In this document: positions 5,115 to 5,940 of the stretch, in pieces
How positions within the stretch are numbered: the first letter of the stretch is position 1
Layout of the letters: each line of letters starts with the position of its first letter
Origin: JAHEFX01 sp964614585
GTDB lineage: Bacteria > Actinomycetota > Acidimicrobiia > Spongiisociales > JAENVV01
NCBI GenBank assembly: GCA_964614585.1
Contig: CAZTLW010000137.1
Coordinates: 1 to 5,940, forward strand
Direction of reading: 5' to 3'
DNA: 5,940 nt
The notes under the pieces: model-generated
What the model was told of the DNA's origin: nothing
The model's input: only the letters and a program-made list of their open reading frames with translations
Database searches by the model: none
Program-made: the position numbers and the translations under genes

Positions 5115-5940
5115 ATGACGGCAGCTCGCTTCGTCTCGACCGGGCACCTCCCCGGCCCCGAACGCACCCGAACCCTGGTCGCCGAGGCCCACGAACGGTT
5201 CCGCCTCGTCGACGACGGGCGGCCCTCGGACGTCTACCCCGCCCTGGCAAAGGCCGATCCCACCCTGTTCGGCATCGCCGTCGTCGGGGTCGACGGGGTG
5301 CGGCATCTGGCCGGCGACACCGCGATCCCGTTCCCGATCATGAGCGTGGCCAAGCCGTTCGTGTTCGCCCTCGTCTGTGACGCCCTGGGAGCGGACGCGG
5401 CCGTTGCCCGGATCGGTGCCAACGCCACGGGCCTCGGGTTCAACGACCCGGCCGCGATCGCCCGTGACCCGGCCGGGCGGACCAACCCGATGGTCAACCC
5501 CGGCGCCATCGCGGCCACCGCGCTCGTGCCCGGGGCCGACCCCGACGACCGATGGGAGCGCACCTTGACCGTACTCTCGGCGTTCGCCGGCCGCCCGCTG
5601 GCGGTCGACGAGGAGGTGTATGACTCCGCGTCGGCGACCAACCACCGCAACCGCGAACTGACCCGCCGGCTGGCGGGCGTCGGGGCGATCGCCACCGATC
5701 CCGACGAGGCGCTCGATCGCTACACCCGGCAGAGTTGCGTCGCGGTCACCACCGTCGACCTGGCCACGATGGGCGCCACCCTCGCCGACGGCGGGGTGAA
5801 CCCGGTGACCGGCGAGCGGGTCGTGTCGGCGGTCACCTGCCGCCACGTGCTGGCAGCCATGACGACCGCCGGCCTCTACGAGAACTCGGGCGACTGGCTC
5901 CACGCGGTCGGCCTGCCCGGCAAGAGCGGCATCGGCGGCG
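5115..5940 (+). CDS. glsA: Serine-dependent glutaminase GlsA (partial, C-terminus beyond window)
   Basis: The first 275 residues of a glutaminase of the beta-lactamase-like fold, which converts L-glutamine to glutamate and ammonia in the cytosol. The catalytic SxxK is Ser77-Val-Ala-Lys80. Other family marks are MVNPGAI (126-132) with Asn128, TNHRN (175-179) with Asn179, YTRQS (203-207) with Tyr203, LATMGATLADGGVNPVTG (216-233), GLYENSGDW (253-261) with Tyr255, and GLPGKSGIGG (266-275). With E. coli YbaS as reference (about 310 residues), a constant offset of 11 maps Ser66, Asn117, Asn168, Tyr192 and Tyr244 onto these residues. The substrate-binding Glu161, however, falls on Ala172 (DSASATN instead of the usual SE). 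About 35 residues of the catalytic domain are missing beyond the edge, and any C-terminal extra domain cannot be seen. The start is ATG 5115, with TAGCCT 6 bases upstream. It is divergent from the deacetylase gene. Confidence 0.93.
   Translation, partial: MTAARFVSTGHLPGPERTRTLVAEAHERFRLVDDGRPSDVYPALAKADPTLFGIAVVGVDGVRHLAGDTAIPFPIMSVAKPFVFALVCDALGADAAVARIGANATGLGFNDPAAIARDPAGRTNPMVNPGAIAATALVPGADPDDRWERTLTVLSAFAGRPLAVDEEVYDSASATNHRNRELTRRLAGVGAIATDPDEALDRYTRQSCVAVTTVDLATMGATLADGGVNPVTGERVVSAVTCRHVLAAMTTAGLYENSGDWLHAVGLPGKSGIGG

Noticed and set aside
3945..5903. Very long minus-strand open frame (652 codons) across the deacetylase and glutaminase
   Set aside because: It is in a different frame from the deacetylase and antisense to the glutaminase; both of these have clear motifs, and this frame has none.
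1..5940. CRISPR array, tRNA or rRNA gene, insertion sequence or prophage remnant
   Set aside because: No regularly spaced repeats, cloverleaf-like sequence, transposase motif or terminal inverted repeats were found on either strand by reading.

Overview
This window is GC-rich (about 70% by eye), densely packed DNA that looks like the chromosome of an actinomycete, possibly from the Acidimicrobiia or a relative. The lineage is inference. It rests on the GC bias in third codon positions, a deacetylase of the mycothiol-metabolism type (Mca/MshB), an ABC-F protein resembling an actinobacterial group, and repeated TANNNT -10 boxes placed just upstream of start codons, the pattern of leaderless transcription. 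No tRNA, rRNA, CRISPR array, insertion sequence or phage gene was seen. No intergenic gap is longer than about 130 bases.

Layout. Bases 1-371 (minus) hold the N-terminal 123 residues of the ribosome-associated GTPase TypA/BipA, running off the left edge. Bases 438-997 (minus) hold a type II toxin-antitoxin pair: a ribbon-helix-helix-like antitoxin followed by a MazF/PemK-type endoribonuclease toxin that overlaps it by 4 bases (ATGA). A cluster of GTGGCA hexamers lies over the antitoxin start and promoter. Bases 1042-2637 (minus) encode a two-ATPase-domain ABC-F protein. Bases 2713-3288 (plus) encode a small dienelactone-hydrolase-like protein with Ser in place of the usual Cys nucleophile. 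It is convergent with, and overlaps by its stop codon, a minus-strand pair: a VOC/glyoxalase-fold protein (3679-4065) and a DUF1801 protein (3285-3665). A 130-base gap with two stem-loops separates these from a PIG-L/Mca-like zinc deacetylase (4196-5044, minus). Bases 5115-5940 (plus) hold the first 275 residues of a serine-dependent glutaminase (GlsA), cut by the right edge.

How the genes relate. The left half is translation-themed: an ABC-F protein of a ribosome-acting family, an mRNA-cleaving toxin and a ribosome-binding GTPase all lie on one strand. Each transcription unit appears to have its own promoter, so this may be chance. The right half is a set of small metabolic or detoxification enzymes with no obvious single pathway.

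The most useful observations are: the probable TA operator, a recurrent leaderless promoter pattern that fixes several start codons, a glutaminase lacking a conserved substrate-binding Glu, the Ser-Asp-His triad in the DLH-like protein, and an RNA-type stem-loop downstream of the deacetylase. I do not see convincing evidence of a wholly new system.
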